From assembly GCA_003506095.1 (NCBI GenBank), contig DNWZ01000654.1:1-6024 (forward strand): a DNA stretch of 6,024 nucleotides. The letters are read 5' to 3'. The DNA is from Planctomycetaceae bacterium. GTDB lineage: Bacteria; Planctomycetota; Planctomycetia; Pirellulales; Pirellulaceae. A model generated the notes under the pieces. The model was not told the origin of the DNA. It ran no database searches and saw nothing but the letters and a program-made list of their open reading frames with translations. The position numbers and the translations under genes are program-made. Shown here one piece after another: positions 6,023 through 6,024 of this stretch; the first letter of the stretch is position 1; each line of letters begins with the position of its first letter.

Positions 6023-6024
6023 TG

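Overview
The window holds one tightly packed run of six genes, all on the minus strand, so transcription runs from right to left. In transcription order they encode five type II secretion (T2SS) pseudopilins, GspG, GspH, GspI, GspJ and GspK, followed by a GspL-like inner-membrane protein built as a PilM-PilN fusion. This is the canonical gsp order G-H-I-J-K-L. The start of gspG lies at the right edge and its true start is uncertain. The gspL-like gene runs off the left edge without a stop codon. No other genes, RNA genes, mobile elements or CRISPR arrays were recognised.

Spacing is that of one translationally coupled operon: G-H is a 7-bp gap, H-I a 4-bp overlap, I-J and J-K 1-bp overlaps, and K-L an 8-bp gap. 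No untranslated stretch is longer than 8 bp, and no promoter or terminator is visible. By synteny, gspE/gspF and the operon promoter should lie beyond the right edge, and the rest of gspL, gspM-like and possibly gspD genes beyond the left edge. These outside genes are inferred, not seen.

The five pseudopilins would form the short periplasmic pseudopilus: GspG as the repeating major subunit, and GspH, I, J and K as the minor subunits of the tip. The GspL-like protein would link the cytoplasmic ATPase to the inner-membrane platform. The system would push folded proteins through an outer-membrane secretin.

The organism is probably a planctomycete of the Pirellulales/Rhodopirellula type. This is an inference from the moderately GC-rich DNA, non-ATG starts, enlarged and divergent Gsp proteins with low-complexity Gly/Ala insertions, and the fused PilM-PilN style gene. 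No marker in the window proves it.

The unusual points are an oversized GspK (about 621 aa) with a canonical EF-hand loop, a Gly-rich linker of about 83 residues carrying an exact 21-bp tandem duplication, and three (L/I)N(V/I)N motifs; a GspJ with an internal repeat-containing insertion; a GspI with a TTG start and an Ala/Glu-rich tail; and a GspL-like protein whose actin-fold nucleotide motifs look degenerate.
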